From an uncultured Prevotellaceae bacterium (GTDB taxonomy: Bacteria; Bacteroidota; Bacteroidia; Bacteroidales; Muribaculaceae): a DNA stretch of 37,721 nucleotides. The stretch covers positions 1 through 37,721 of the forward strand of contig ONOU01000039.1 of the NCBI GenBank assembly GCA_900319525.1, in the 5' to 3' direction. A model generated the notes under the pieces. The model was given only the letters and a program-made list of their open reading frames with translations. It made no database searches and was not told the DNA's origin. Below are positions 23,806 to 31,908 of this stretch, piece by piece (positions within the stretch are counted from its first letter, which is position 1; the number at the start of each line of letters is the position of its first letter). Position numbers and translations under genes: made by a program.

Positions 23806-25682
23806 GTGATCGTGGTGATTGTATCTAGTGGTGATTGTTCTGCGTGAAGGGAACCACCGGCTGTAGCCTGCTGTTTCGCGCCCAGGTTTTCAACCAGGGT
23901 ACGGGCCTTGGCAGGGCCGATGATAGCGGCCAGCTCCTGTTCGCTGGCCTCACGGATGCGCTTGAGCGACTTGAAATGCTTGAGCAGCGTGGTGCGCGTT
24001 TTGGGGCCGATGCCGGGCACCTCGTCGAGTGAACTGTGAACCTGTCCCTTGCTGCGCTGCTTGCGGTGGAAGGTGATGGCAAAGCGGTGAGCCTCGTCGC
24101 GCAGGCGCTGAATAACGTGCAGTGTCTCGCTGTTCTTGTCGATATACAGTGGAATGCTGTCGCCAGGAAAATAAACCTCGTTCAAGCGCTTGGCAATGCC
24201 CACGACGGTCATCTTGCCCTGCAGGCCGATGCTGTCGAGGGCCTCTACTGCTGCCGTCACCTGCCCCTTGCCGCCATCCACGATGAGCAGTTGGGGCAAT
24301 TCCTGCCCTTCCTGCTCCAGACGGCTGTAACGACGGGTGATGACCTCGCGCATCGAAGCAAAGTCGTCGGCTCCTTCGACGGTCTTGATGATGAAGTGGC
24401 GATACTCCTTTTTAGACGGCTTGGCATTGCGGAAGACCACACATGACGCCACGGGGTTTGATCCGCTGATGTTGCTGTTGTCAAAGCACTCGACATGGCG
24501 CGGCATGGACGTCATGCGCAGGTCGCGCTGCATGGTGGTCAATGTGCGGGTGAGCCGTTGCTCGGGATTCAGCTTCTCCATTGCTTTGAGCCGGTCGGTG
24601 CGCTTTTGCACCGCATTCTTGACGGCAATGTCGAGCAGGTGCTTCTTGTCGCCACGCTGGGGAATGTTGCAAGTGAGGCCGGCAAACTCCACGTCGGGCA
24701 TGACATTGACGACGGCTTCGGTGACGCGTTCACGCTTATAGGTGTCGGCAAACCGTTGATGCACCTCGGCAATGGCCATCGACATGATCTCGGCATCGGT
24801 CTCGTCACGTGTCGAGAGGCGGTACTCGAGGGTGAGCGATTGTACCACTGCCCCACCCCTCATGTGCATGAAGTTGACCCATGCGGCATCATCATCGCGT
24901 AGCAGGCCCAGCACGTCGATATTGTGAATGCTGGGATTGACGATAACCGAGCGCCGCCTGACGTGCTCCAGCAGCTTGTAGCGCCGCTTGATGGCTTCGG
25001 CTTCCTCAAATCGCAGTTCACTTGCCAGCTGCTGCATCTGCTGCATGAGCAGATCCATCAACTGGTGGGTGTCGCCATTGAGGATCTGGCGTATCTCGCT
25101 GATGTAGCCACTATACTGCTCAGCGCTTACCAGGCCCTGGCAGCATCCCTCACAGCGGTGGATGTGGTATTGCAGGCACAGGCGGTGCTTGCGTGCCTCG
25201 ATTGTTTCACGTGAAACATGTAGGCGGCAGGTGCGTAATGGGTAAATCTGGCGTATGGTGTCAATGAGCACCTTAGCGACTTCGGCCTTGGGATAGGGCC
25301 CATAGTAGCGGTCACCCTTCATGCGGGCGTCGCGCGTGATGTAGACGCGCGGATAGAGATCTCCCGAGATGCATATCCAGGGATAGCTCTTGTCATCCTT
25401 GAGCAGGACGTTGTAGCGTGGCTGGTACTCCTTGATGAGCGAGTTTTCCAGGTCCAGAGCCTCTTCCTCGGTGTTGACGACAGTGTATTCCAGGTCGGCG
25501 ATGTTGCGCACGAGCATGGTCGTGCGCAGTGACGAATGCTCCCGGTTGAAGTAGGAACTGACGCGTCGCTTCAGGTTCTTGGCTTTGCCTACGTAGATGA
25601 TGGTGCCCTCCCGATTACGGTAGCGGTAAACGCCGGGTTCATCGGGGAGCAACGAGAGCTTGAGTTTCAGTTCATCGGTCAT
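23802..25682 (-). CDS. uvrC: Excinuclease ABC subunit C
   Basis: A 626-residue nucleotide excision repair nuclease that incises on both sides of a UvrB-bound lesion. Domains in order: N-terminal GIY-YIG nuclease (LPDEPGVYRYRNREGTIIYVGKAKNLKRRVSSYF), Cys-containing linker (CLQYHIHRCEGCC), UvrB-binding UVR helix (LASELRFEEAEAIKRRYKLL), RNase-H-like nuclease (HVECFDNSNISGS, LLIVDGGKGQ) and a C-terminal helix-hairpin-helix pair (LDEVPGIGPKTRTTLLKHF). The frame extends 29 codons further up into apt; the ATG at 25682 matches the family start and leaves 37 bp after apt. A perfect parS palindrome is embedded in its coding sequence at 25203-25218, in the poorly conserved segment before CLQYH. Confidence 0.97.
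   Translation of the reverse strand: MTDELKLKLSLLPDEPGVYRYRNREGTIIYVGKAKNLKRRVSSYFNREHSSLRTTMLVRNIADLEYTVVNTEEEALDLENSLIKEYQPRYNVLLKDDKSYPWICISGDLYPRVYITRDARMKGDRYYGPYPKAEVAKVLIDTIRQIYPLRTCRLHVSRETIEARKHRLCLQYHIHRCEGCCQGLVSAEQYSGYISEIRQILNGDTHQLMDLLMQQMQQLASELRFEEAEAIKRRYKLLEHVRRRSVIVNPSIHNIDVLGLLRDDDAAWVNFMHMRGGAVVQSLTLEYRLSTRDETDAEIMSMAIAEVHQRFADTYKRERVTEAVVNVMPDVEFAGLTCNIPQRGDKKHLLDIAVKNAVQKRTDRLKAMEKLNPEQRLTRTLTTMQRDLRMTSMPRHVECFDNSNISGSNPVASCVVFRNAKPSKKEYRHFIIKTVEGADDFASMREVITRRYSRLEQEGQELPQLLIVDGGKGQVTAAVEALDSIGLQGKMTVVGIAKRLNEVYFPGDSIPLYIDKNSETLHVIQRLRDEAHRFAITFHRKQRSKGQVHSSLDEVPGIGPKTRTTLLKHFKSLKRIREASEQELAAIIGPAKARTLVENLGAKQQATAGGSLHAEQSPLDTITTIT
25203..25218. promoter_or_regulatory. 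parS site (perfect palindrome) inside uvrC
   Basis: TGTTTCACGTGAAACA, a 16-bp perfect palindrome, matches the widely conserved ParB-binding consensus TGTTNCACGTGAAACA. On the uvrC strand it encodes part of HVSRET. It is 1.06 kb from a second site. parS sites load ParB for chromosome segregation and cluster near the origin in most bacteria. Confidence 0.9.
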
Positions 25683-25719
25683 CGCGGGGACAGGCTGGAA
25701 TGGATGGTCTGATGCTGGA

Positions 25720-26253
25720 TCAGAAGGTGAACAGCGAGGAAATCTCCACGTCGGGCGGGAACACTTCACGACCGTGCAGGTCGGCCAGGTCGCAGATGAA
25801 GTTGATGTAAATCTTCTTGGGGTTCATCGACTTCACCAGCTCGTAAGCGGCCAGCATGGTGCCTCCTGTGGCGAGGAGGTCATCGTGGATGACTACCACG
25901 TCATCGGGGGTGATGGCGTCCTTGTGGATCTCGATGGTATCGGTGCCATATTCCTTGGTATAGGACTTCTGGATGACTTCGGCGGGCAGCTTGCCGGGTT
26001 TACGCAGGGGGACGAAGCCGGCGTTCAGCTGGGTAGCGAGAATCGCTCCGCCGATAAAGCCGCGTGCCTCGATGCCCACAACACGGGTCACGCCCTTGTC
26101 ACGATACAGGTCGGTCATGGCGCGAGCCATGATTTGCAGGGCCTCAGTGTCTTTAAATGCGGTGGTCAAGTCCTTGAACTGGATGCCTGGAACAGGAAAG
26201 TCCGGTATGTTGCGTACCACGCTCTTTACTCTTTCTAATTCTTGCTTATTCAT
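25720..26253 (-). CDS. apt: Adenine phosphoribosyltransferase
   Basis: A 177-residue cytoplasmic purine-salvage enzyme converting adenine and PRPP to AMP. Signatures: IPDFPVPGIQFKDLT near the N-terminus, GIEARGFIGGAIL, VPLRKPGKLPAEV and the PRPP-binding loop VVVIHDDLLATGGTM (119-133). The length is typical. It lies between mnmG (43-bp gap that contains a parS site) and uvrC (37-bp gap), in one leftward operon. A functional link to its neighbours is not obvious; the grouping looks like a conserved housekeeping order. Confidence 0.97.
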   Translation of the reverse strand: MNKQELERVKSVVRNIPDFPVPGIQFKDLTTAFKDTEALQIMARAMTDLYRDKGVTRVVGIEARGFIGGAILATQLNAGFVPLRKPGKLPAEVIQKSYTKEYGTDTIEIHKDAITPDDVVVIHDDLLATGGTMLAAYELVKSMNPKKIYINFICDLADLHGREVFPPDVEISSLFTF

Positions 26254-26279
26254 TGTATATCAATTTATTATGTGTTAAT

Positions 26280-26295
26280 TGTTTCACGTGGAACA
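26280..26295. promoter_or_regulatory. parS site in the mnmG-apt gap
   Basis: TGTTTCACGTGGAACA; its reverse complement TGTTCCACGTGAAACA is the canonical parS sequence as known in Bacillus. It begins one base beyond the mnmG stop codon (26297) and lies 26 bp upstream of the apt start. Confidence 0.9.
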
Positions 26296-26296
26296 A

Positions 26297-28174
26297 TCAT
26301 CTGCCCAATAGTGCGAGCAGGATGTTGATATCACTGGGTGAGACACCGGGAATGCGTGATGCCTGCCCTACTGTCTCGGGGTTGATGGCTTGCAGCTTCT
26401 GGCGTGCCTCGGTAGATATCTGATGAATTTGGGTATAGTCAAATTTCCCTTTCAGTGTAACATTGTCGAGACGTGAGACGCGGTTGGCGATGAGCGTCTC
26501 GCGCTCGATATAGCCTCGGTACTTGATGGCGATTTCGGCAGCCTCGATGATTTCGTCTCTCCGCGCATCTTCAATGGTGTCGAGTTGGGCTTGGAAATCG
26601 GGCAAAGCTTCGGCAAGGGTTTTGAGGTTCAGTTGCGGACGCAGTGCCAGCTCATGCAGGCGTTGTCCTTGGGTCAGGGGCTGGAATCCGCGGGCTTCTA
26701 GCATGGGGTTGATCACTGCGGCCTTGACGGTATATTGCCGGCAGAATGCGGTGAGGGCTTCAATCTGTTGGCGCTTGGAGCACATCAGGTCATATCTTTC
26801 CTGGCTGGCGAGTCCCAATCGGTAGCCTTTTTCGGTCAAACGCATGTCGGCATCGTCCTGCCGCAACAGGATGCGGTGTTCGGCGCGTGATGTGAACATG
26901 CGGTAAGGTTCATCCACGCCACAGGTCACCAAGTCGTCGATGAGGACACCGATGTAGGCTTCGTTGCGTGCGAGCGTGAATGGTTCACCGCCCGTGACAT
27001 TCTGGTGAGCGTTAATGCCGGCGATGAGCCCCTGCCCGGCAGCTTCTTCATATCCTGTAGTGCCGTTGACTTGTCCTGCAAGAAACAGGTTCTTGACAAG
27101 CTTGGACTCCAATGTGTGATTGAGCTGTGTGGGGTCAAAGAAGTCGTACTCGATGGCATAGCCAGGGCGCAGGGCATGCACGTCGCGCAAGGCTGGAATG
27201 TGGCGCAAGGCTTCGATCTGGACCTTCCAGGGCAGCGATGACGAGAAACCGTTCAGGTACATCTCGTGAGTGCTGGCGCCCTCAGGTTCGATAAACAGCT
27301 GGTGGGACGTCTTGTCGGCAAACGTGACGATCTTGGTCTCGATGCTGGGGCAATAACGGGGTCCGATGCTGGTGATCTGGCCGTTGTACAGTGGCGACAG
27401 AGGGAGTCCTTCGCGCAACACCTGGTGTACCTCTTCGTTGGTATGGACAATCCAGCAGGGACGCTGCGGCAGCCTGGATGTGATGTCGGGCAAGAAAGAG
27501 AAGTGGTGGAAATCGTTCTCTCCCTCCTGCTTGATGCACTGTGTGAAATCGATGGAGCGTTCGTCAAGTCGTGGCGGCGTGCCGGTCTTCATGCGACCAA
27601 CGGTAAAGCCCAACTGTGCCAGCTGCTCAGTGATGCCTCGTGCAGGGGGCTCGGCGACACGTCCGCCAGGGGTCTGTACTGTGCCCACGTGCATGAGCCC
27701 ATTGAGGAATGTGCCTGCTGTGAGTACCACAGCTGTTGCGCTGAATGTTAACCCCAAGGCTGTCTTGACACCCTTTACTGCCCCACCCTCGATGATGAAT
27801 TCATTGACTGAATCTTGCCACATGTACAGGTTGGGCGTGTTCTCCAGTATCGACTTCCACTCGAGGATGAACTGCTGTCGGTCGCTCTGTGAGCGTGGGC
27901 TCCACATCGCGGGTCCCTTGCTGCGGTTGAGCATCCTGAACTGGATGCTGCTGCGGTCGGTCACGATACCCATCTGGCCTCCCAGGGCGTCAATCTCGCG
28001 TACGATTTGTCCCTTGGCGATGCCACCCACGGCAGGATTGCAGCTCATCTGTGCGATCTTGTTGGTGTCGATGGTAATGAGTAGTGTACGGGAACCCAGA
28101 CGGGCTGCCGCGCAGGCTGCCTCGCAACCGGCATGGCCGGCGCCTATCACGATGACATCATAGTCGTTTCTCAT
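26297..28174 (-). CDS. mnmG: tRNA uridine-5-carboxymethylaminomethyl modification enzyme MnmG (GidA)
   Basis: A 625-residue FAD protein that, with MnmE, modifies U34 of tRNAs reading split codon boxes. The N-terminal Rossmann FAD site is VIGAGHAGCEAACAAARLG (GAGHAG at 11-16). Other signatures are MSCNPAVGGIAKGQIVREID, GRMKTGTPPRLDERSIDF, GPRYCPSIETKI, GQVNGTTGYEEAAGQGLIAGIN and TSRAEHRILLRQDDADMRLT. The C-terminal helical MnmE-binding region ends RIPGVSPSDINILLALLG. The start ATGAGA overlaps the ybeY stop by four bases. gidA was named for its closeness to the origin in other bacteria, which fits the parS sites beside it. Confidence 0.98.
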   Translation of the reverse strand: MRNDYDVIVIGAGHAGCEAACAAARLGSRTLLITIDTNKIAQMSCNPAVGGIAKGQIVREIDALGGQMGIVTDRSSIQFRMLNRSKGPAMWSPRSQSDRQQFILEWKSILENTPNLYMWQDSVNEFIIEGGAVKGVKTALGLTFSATAVVLTAGTFLNGLMHVGTVQTPGGRVAEPPARGITEQLAQLGFTVGRMKTGTPPRLDERSIDFTQCIKQEGENDFHHFSFLPDITSRLPQRPCWIVHTNEEVHQVLREGLPLSPLYNGQITSIGPRYCPSIETKIVTFADKTSHQLFIEPEGASTHEMYLNGFSSSLPWKVQIEALRHIPALRDVHALRPGYAIEYDFFDPTQLNHTLESKLVKNLFLAGQVNGTTGYEEAAGQGLIAGINAHQNVTGGEPFTLARNEAYIGVLIDDLVTCGVDEPYRMFTSRAEHRILLRQDDADMRLTEKGYRLGLASQERYDLMCSKRQQIEALTAFCRQYTVKAAVINPMLEARGFQPLTQGQRLHELALRPQLNLKTLAEALPDFQAQLDTIEDARRDEIIEAAEIAIKYRGYIERETLIANRVSRLDNVTLKGKFDYTQIHQISTEARQKLQAINPETVGQASRIPGVSPSDINILLALLGR

Positions 28175-28611
28175 GCGATGAATACGTTTTTTGGCAGGAT
28201 GGCTAGAGCCTCGTTTTCGTGCTGTTCCATGATTTCACGCTCGCCAGGACCCTTGTCGTTGATGCCGCACAGGTGCAGCACGCCGTGAATGATGACGCGC
28301 ATGAGCTCGGTGTCGCGGTCCACACCCAGCATCTCGGCATTGCTGGCAACGGTGTCAAGCGAGATGACCATGTCGCCGGCGATATGCCGTGAGTTGGTGT
28401 AGTCAAACGTGATGATGTCGGTGTAATAATCGTGTCCCAGAAACTCGCGGTTGGTGGCCAGGATGTACTCGTCGTCACAGAATACATAGGTCAGGCACCC
28501 TACCCGCTGCCCATGGCGCTCTGCCACACGGACAATCCAGTCCTGCACGGCCTCGGTATTGAGTCGTGGCATCTGGGCATTGCCCTGGGTCATGTAATTG
28601 ATTTCGGTCAT
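28171..28611 (-). CDS. ybeY: Endoribonuclease YbeY (16S rRNA 3'-end maturation)
   Basis: A 146-residue metalloprotein of the UPF0054 family, involved in 16S rRNA maturation and ribosome quality control. The core TNREFLGHDYYTDIITFDY and the metal site IIHGVLHLCGIND are clear. In E. coli the site is H-x3-H-x5-H; here it reads His109, His113 and Asp119, so the third His is replaced. I recall this as normal for Bacteroidales. A second Met at residue 7 is an alternative start. It is the first gene of the five-gene operon, with promoter box TATCTTTG at 28640-28647. Confidence 0.93.
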   Translation of the reverse strand: MTEINYMTQGNAQMPRLNTEAVQDWIVRVAERHGQRVGCLTYVFCDDEYILATNREFLGHDYYTDIITFDYTNSRHIAGDMVISLDTVASNAEMLGVDRDTELMRVIIHGVLHLCGINDKGPGEREIMEQHENEALAILPKNVFIA

Positions 28612-28639
28612 AGTGGTTCATGTCTTGGAAAACGGGACA

Positions 28640-28669
28640 CAAAGATAACACATTATTTTTATAAACAAG
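28640..28669 (-). promoter_or_regulatory. Promoter of the ybeY-mnmG-apt-uvrC-nadK operon
   Basis: Minus-strand TATCTTTG (plus CAAAGATA, 28640-28647) with CTTG 18 nt upstream (plus CAAG, 28666-28669). The leader to the ATG at 28611 is about 20 nt. The remaining gap up to 28894 contains no gene that I can support. Confidence 0.55.
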
Positions 28670-28894
28670 CATATTTCTCGAAGTTTTGACCATTGTCTGC
28701 AATATGATGATTATTTTGCTCCATCTGGCGTGATTGGCTGGCCGCGCTCTACCCTACCCAATTTTCTGAAATAATTCCAAAAACATCTAAATGCGTGAAA
28801 TGCAGCGCCAAAACTCATTTTAAGCGTCTGAGAATTGAAAATTCACGGCTCCCTGATAGATTGGACGCGTTTTTTTGATAATTTTGGCATAAAA

Positions 28895-28926
28895 TTTGCA
28901 TAGATAACTATAAACAACTATCTTTG
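28895..28926 (+). promoter_or_regulatory. Promoter of the NfeD-SPFH operon
   Basis: TTTG (28895-28898), 20 nt, TATCTTTG (28919-28926). A second -7-like TAATTTTG lies upstream near 28879-28886. The leader (about 70 nt) begins with a small GGAGA/TCTCC hairpin. Confidence 0.65.
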
Positions 28927-29004
28927 TGGAGACCTTTTCTCCTATTATGCTGGGATAAGATTTGAGACGGAATTTATTGAACAACTATATAAAAATTTAG
29001 AGTT

Positions 29005-29454
29005 ATGATCGAGTACTTCACATCCAACCTCTGGCTCGTTTGGGTTATCATTTCCATCGTCTGCCTCATTCTTGAATTATCTTCGGGTGATTTCTTCATT
29101 TTGTGTTTCGCGATCGGTGCTGCTGTTTCGGCAATTATTGCAGGATGCGGTGCCTCTCTCACGTGGCAAATCGTCATTTTTGCCGTCGTTTCGGCTTTGA
29201 GCCTGCTAATGGTGCGTCCTGCTCTCATCAAGAAATTGCATAAACCTCATCGTGAGCGCCTGAGCAATGCCGAAGCGATGGTTGGCCAGGAAGGACGTGT
29301 GAGTGCGGATATTATTGCTGGCGGATATGGCCGTGTCGCTATTGATGGCGACGACTGGAAAGCCCGCAGTGCCGATGGCAGCGCTATCGCTCAAGGCGCA
29401 CATGTGCGCGTTGTCAAGATGGACAGCATCATTGCCACAGTCGAGCCCGTCTAA
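29005..29454 (+). CDS. NfeD-like membrane protein
   Basis: A 149-residue short NfeD protein. About three membrane helices fill residues 8-75 (LWLVWVIISIVCLILELSSG, FFILCFAIGAAVSAIIAG, WQIVIFAVVSALSLLMV). A C-terminal OB-fold-like domain follows (MVGQEGRVSADIIAGGYGRVAIDGDDWKARS...GAHVRVVKMDS). Short NfeD proteins are typically encoded next to an SPFH/stomatin-like protein and form a membrane microdomain partner with it. That is the case here: the SPFH gene starts 53 bp downstream. It acts in the inner membrane; its exact role is unknown. Confidence 0.92.
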   Translation: MIEYFTSNLWLVWVIISIVCLILELSSGDFFILCFAIGAAVSAIIAGCGASLTWQIVIFAVVSALSLLMVRPALIKKLHKPHRERLSNAEAMVGQEGRVSADIIAGGYGRVAIDGDDWKARSADGSAIAQGAHVRVVKMDSIIATVEPV

Positions 29455-29480
29455 TTTTGACGCAATTCACTAAAAACCAA

Positions 29481-29506
29481 AAAACTTAAAACTTAAAACT
29501 TAAAAA
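29481..29506 (+). repeat. Three tandem AAAACTTA octamers before the SPFH gene
   Basis: AAAACTTA is repeated three times at an 8-nt period directly upstream of the ATG at 29508. The same unit builds the arms of the hairpin elements at 2521-2628 and 37601-37708. A-rich leaders favour translation in Bacteroidetes, so this may act as a ribosome-loading segment. Confidence 0.6.
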
Positions 29507-29507
29507 T

Positions 29508-30473
29508 ATGACACCACTAACCATTTTTCTTATCGTTGTAATTCTGCTGGCGCTCATTCTGGTAAAGAATAGCCTTGTGATCATTCCGCAGAGCGAGACC
29601 AAGATTATCGAGCGCTTGGGTAAATACTATGCCACGCTCAAGCCCGGTATCAACGTGATAATCCCGTTTATCGATCGTGCCAAGAGCATTGTGGCCTATG
29701 AGCACGGACGCTATCGCACCACCAACGTTATCGACCTGCGTGAGCAAGTGTACGACTTCGACAAGCAGAATGTGATTACTAAGGACAACGTGATGACCCA
29801 GATCAATGCACTGCTTTATTTCCAGATTATGGACCCGTTCAAGGCCGTGTATGAGATCAACAACCTGCCCAACGCTATCGAGAAGCTCACCCAGACGACC
29901 CTGCGTAACATCATCGGCGAACTGGAGCTGGATCAGACGCTCACCTCGCGTGATACTATCAATTCCAAACTGCGTGCCGTGCTTGACGATGCCACCAACA
30001 AGTGGGGTATTAAGGTCAACCGCGTTGAGTTACAGGACATCCAGCCGCCTCAAACTGTGCTGCAGGCCATGGAGAAGCAGATGCAGGCCGAGCGCAACAA
30101 GCGAGCCACCATCTTGACCAGTGAGGGACAGAAACAGGCTGCCATCCTCCAGTCCGAGGGACAAAAAACCGCTCGTATCAACCAGGCCGAGGCCGATAAG
30201 CAGACCGAAATCCTGCGTGCCGAAGGTGAAGCTCAGGCCCGTATCCGCAAGGCTGAGGCCGAGGCTATCGCTATCGACAAGATCACCCAGGCTGTTGGCC
30301 AGAGCACCAATCCTGCTAACTATCTGCTGGCCCAAAAGTATATCCAGATGCTCGACACCGTTGCCAGCGGCGACAAGACCAAAACGGTTTACTTGCCCTA
30401 TGAGGCTACCAATCTGCTAGGCTCTATCGGCGGCATCAAGGAGCTTTTTACCGGCGAGCAAAAGAAGGACTGA
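29508..30473 (+). CDS. SPFH-domain (stomatin/paraslipin-type) membrane protein
   Basis: A 321-residue protein with one N-terminal membrane helix (PLTIFLIVVILLALILVKNS) and an SPFH domain: IIPQSETKIIERLGKYYATL, PGINVIIPFIDR, DFDKQNVITKDNVMTQINAL and TQTTLRNIIGELELDQTLTSRD. A long charged Ala/Glu-rich coiled coil follows (AEADKQTEILRAEGEAQARI). It ends with a hydrophobic oligomerisation region. It belongs with the QmcA/paraslipin group, which assemble into large membrane rings that organise microdomains and affect proteolysis. It pairs with the NfeD gene 53 bp upstream. A terminator follows at 30524. Confidence 0.94.
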   Translation: MTPLTIFLIVVILLALILVKNSLVIIPQSETKIIERLGKYYATLKPGINVIIPFIDRAKSIVAYEHGRYRTTNVIDLREQVYDFDKQNVITKDNVMTQINALLYFQIMDPFKAVYEINNLPNAIEKLTQTTLRNIIGELELDQTLTSRDTINSKLRAVLDDATNKWGIKVNRVELQDIQPPQTVLQAMEKQMQAERNKRATILTSEGQKQAAILQSEGQKTARINQAEADKQTEILRAEGEAQARIRKAEAEAIAIDKITQAVGQSTNPANYLLAQKYIQMLDTVASGDKTKTVYLPYEATNLLGSIGGIKELFTGEQKKD

Positions 30474-30523
30474 TGGAGTAGGGGACTACACCCTGTCCTC
30501 CAGTGGCCTTAATCACTAACAGG

Positions 30524-30557
30524 CACGGCTTCCAACCATTGGGAGCCGTGTTGTTTT
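30524..30557 (+). terminator. Intrinsic terminator after the SPFH gene
   Basis: CACGGCTTCC/GGGAGCCGTG stem (30524-30533 with 30541-30550, one wobble) with a 7-nt loop and TTGTTTTT tail. A second stem CTATGCCT/AGGCATAG (30594-30623) follows and may serve the converging gene. Confidence 0.75.
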
Positions 30558-30680
30558 TGATAACTGATTTAAGTATAGCAAGCAGATTGTTGGCTATGCC
30601 TACTTCGTCCATGTAAGGCATAGAGCAAGTTACAACTTACCCTCTGCACTTACTTTGTTCGTCAGTTGCTCACTGTTTAA

Positions 30681-31778
30681 TTATCTCGTGTTTTTTTTAC
30701 GCCACTGGCCTGGTGTGGTGCCCTCGCGCGTCTTGAATGCTGCCATGAAGTGGGCCTTGGTCGAGAAACCCACTCTAGTGGCCACTTTGTCGATGGGCAG
30801 GGTGGGGGAGGAGAGCATCAACTGCTTTGCCTCATCGATGCGCAGCCCCGTGAGCCAGGTGTTGAAGTTGCAGCCATACTCGATGTTGATATACTGTGAC
30901 AGGTAATTGCGGTTGGTTGATAGTTCCTCGGCTAGCTTAACCATGGTGACACCTGGTTTGCGGTATTTCCCTTCCCGTATCCACTGGTTTATCAAGGGAG
31001 CGAGCTCACTGTGAACACTGTGTGCCAGCCTGTTGTTTCTGTCTTGTCCTGATAACTGTATTTGCTTGTTAATCAGTGTGTTATTGTAATTGATTATGAA
31101 GTTGATGATGGAAACGAACAGATAAATCAACATCATCACTAGAAGCACATTGTAGATGGCTCGCAACTGCAATGGCAGCATGACGCACAACACATATCCC
31201 ACAGCAAACATGGCCAGGGGGATAAGGCTGCGCGCAATGATGCTCAGGCAGCGCAGATGCATTTCCTCCTCAATGTCATGTTCTCGATCCTGAAGCCGCA
31301 GTGTCTGGTAATTGTATGTGAATGCGATGATGAATCTGACTAATTCAATGATATATAGTGCAATAGATGCAATAATCGCCATCTGGGACAAGTTGTGCGG
31401 GAGCTGAGTAGCAATCCATGCGATAGTGATGCATAGTGCCAGTATCAGCAGTGTGATGATGTTTCTGGATGATGCCGGATGGGAGGCCGATAACTGTTGG
31501 ACAAGCACCGCGTTCATCAAGATTGTAGCCACGCATATGATTGTGATGTTCAGGGCCAGATGAATGATTGGCCTGGTCTCACTCTGTTCCAGTCCCCATT
31601 GCAGTACTGTGGATAATCCCATGAGCAGGAATACTATGGCTGTGCCCTGTTTCATACGCTTGAGCCATGACAATCGGTTAATCTTACTGTTGCCGGTCAA
31701 GAGTAATGCCACTGCGAGGCATAATGACCCCGCCAGGCAAAACAATTGTGAACAGTGGTATAATGAGTCGGTTAGCAT
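30681..31778 (-). CDS. Membrane-bound AraC-family regulator (7 TM helices)
   Basis: A 365-residue protein. Residues about 10-235 contain around seven hydrophobic helices (AGSLCLAVALLLTG, GTAIVFLLMGLSTVL, LALNITIICVATILMNAVLV, IITLLILALCITIAWIAT and others). The C-terminal about 110 residues are an AraC/XylS DNA-binding domain: VTMVKLAEELSTNRNYLSQYI as the first helix-turn-helix, INIEYGCNFNTWLTGLRIDEAKQLML, and IDKVATRVGFSTKAHFMAAFKTREGTTPGQWR as the second. It is likely a one-component receptor that stays in the inner membrane; ligand and targets are unknown. It is paralogous to, and divergent from, the gene at 31909, with the same layout. Confidence 0.88.
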   Translation of the reverse strand: MLTDSLYHCSQLFCLAGSLCLAVALLLTGNSKINRLSWLKRMKQGTAIVFLLMGLSTVLQWGLEQSETRPIIHLALNITIICVATILMNAVLVQQLSASHPASSRNIITLLILALCITIAWIATQLPHNLSQMAIIASIALYIIELVRFIIAFTYNYQTLRLQDREHDIEEEMHLRCLSIIARSLIPLAMFAVGYVLCVMLPLQLRAIYNVLLVMMLIYLFVSIINFIINYNNTLINKQIQLSGQDRNNRLAHSVHSELAPLINQWIREGKYRKPGVTMVKLAEELSTNRNYLSQYINIEYGCNFNTWLTGLRIDEAKQLMLSSPTLPIDKVATRVGFSTKAHFMAAFKTREGTTPGQWRKKNTR

Positions 31779-31803
31779 GCGTGATTAACTTATAAAACTG
31801 AGG

Positions 31804-31891
31804 CAAAAGTAGAAAAAATCATGTAAAAAATAGAATTTTTGCCAAATTGTCAATTCCAGATGCTTCTATTTTTACTTTTTTTGTAAATTTG
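31804..31891. promoter_or_regulatory. Divergent promoter region of the two AraC regulators
   Basis: Minus-strand TACTTTTG (plus CAAAAGTA, 31804-31811) serves the leftward gene (ATG 31778). Plus-strand TAAATTTG (31884-31891) serves the rightward gene (ATG 31909). Neither has a clean -33 TTTG at normal spacing. Poor -33 elements often mean activator dependence, so auto- or cross-regulation is possible. Confidence 0.5.
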
Positions 31892-31908
31892 CGCGAGCTT
31901 TAATCAAA

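Noticed and set aside
25683-25769. 29-codon N-terminal extension of uvrC
   Set aside because: It overlaps the end of apt, has no family match, and the internal ATG at 25682 fits the GIY-YIG start.
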